From: Amylibacter sp.
GTDB taxonomy: Bacteria; Pseudomonadota; Alphaproteobacteria; Rhodobacterales; Rhodobacteraceae
Direction: 5' to 3'
NCBI GenBank assembly: GCA_027083485.1
Contig: JALWOO010000252.1
Location: 1 to 6,649 of the forward strand
Length of the DNA: 6,649 nt
Numbering within the stretch: the first letter of the stretch is position 1; the number at the start of each line of letters is the position of its first letter. The notes beneath the pieces are model-generated. The model saw only the letters and a list, made by a program, of their open reading frames with translations, was not told where the DNA came from and made no database searches. A program made the position numbers and the translations under genes. Positions 6,618 to 6,649 of this stretch are shown here, piece by piece.

Positions 6618-6649
6618 CGTTTCTATGCGCTATGGGATCGGTCTAACCT
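6618..6649. other. Short non-coding tail after bamB
   Basis: Thirty-two bases after the bamB stop codon. No terminator hairpin, ribosome-binding site or start codon of a following gene can be made out. In related genomes der (engA) commonly follows bamB, but nothing of it is visible here. Confidence 0.4.

Overview
The window looks like a chromosomal segment of an alphaproteobacterium, most probably a Rhodobacterales/roseobacter-type organism. The evidence is moderately high GC (roughly 58-60% by eye), the flavour of the encoded proteins, and the pairing of a YfgM-like membrane protein with a BamB lipoprotein. The taxon is inferred from family resemblance and was not tested. There is no sign of a phage, transposon, CRISPR array, rRNA or tRNA. 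Coding is dense and uniform, and every intact gene has a recognisable ribosome-binding site.

Layout. Bases 1-1109 (minus strand) hold the first three quarters of a glycerol kinase gene, glpK, which runs off the left edge. After a gap of about 185 bases, 1295-3031 (minus strand) encode a complete secreted gamma-glutamyltranspeptidase (ggt), so transcription reads ggt then glpK. A 134-base divergent intergenic region (3032-3165) separates ggt from two plus-strand genes: a DUF1203 protein (3166-3636) and a PuuD-type class I glutamine-amidotransferase-fold gamma-glutamyl hydrolase (3702-4445). After an 86-base gap with a plausible promoter come a membrane-anchored YfgM-like TPR protein (GTG start, 4532-5206) and the outer-membrane assembly lipoprotein BamB (5265-6617). 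In many proteobacteria the gene after bamB is der (engA); only 32 bases follow here, so that cannot be seen.

Functional reading. The centre has a gamma-glutamyl theme. GGT would cleave gamma-glutamyl bonds (for example of glutathione) in the periplasm. The PuuD-like enzyme would hydrolyse gamma-glutamyl amides in the cytoplasm. The DUF1203 protein of unknown function sits directly upstream of the latter. The right end is the conserved envelope-biogenesis pair. GlpK phosphorylates glycerol and appears unrelated to its neighbours; its regulatory loop differs from both classical regulated types.

I found no clearly new multi-gene system. The points most worth a second look are the divergent ggt / DUF1203-puuD-like arrangement, the changed substrate-pocket residue in GGT, the regulatory loop of GlpK and the His/Cys-rich end of the DUF1203 protein.
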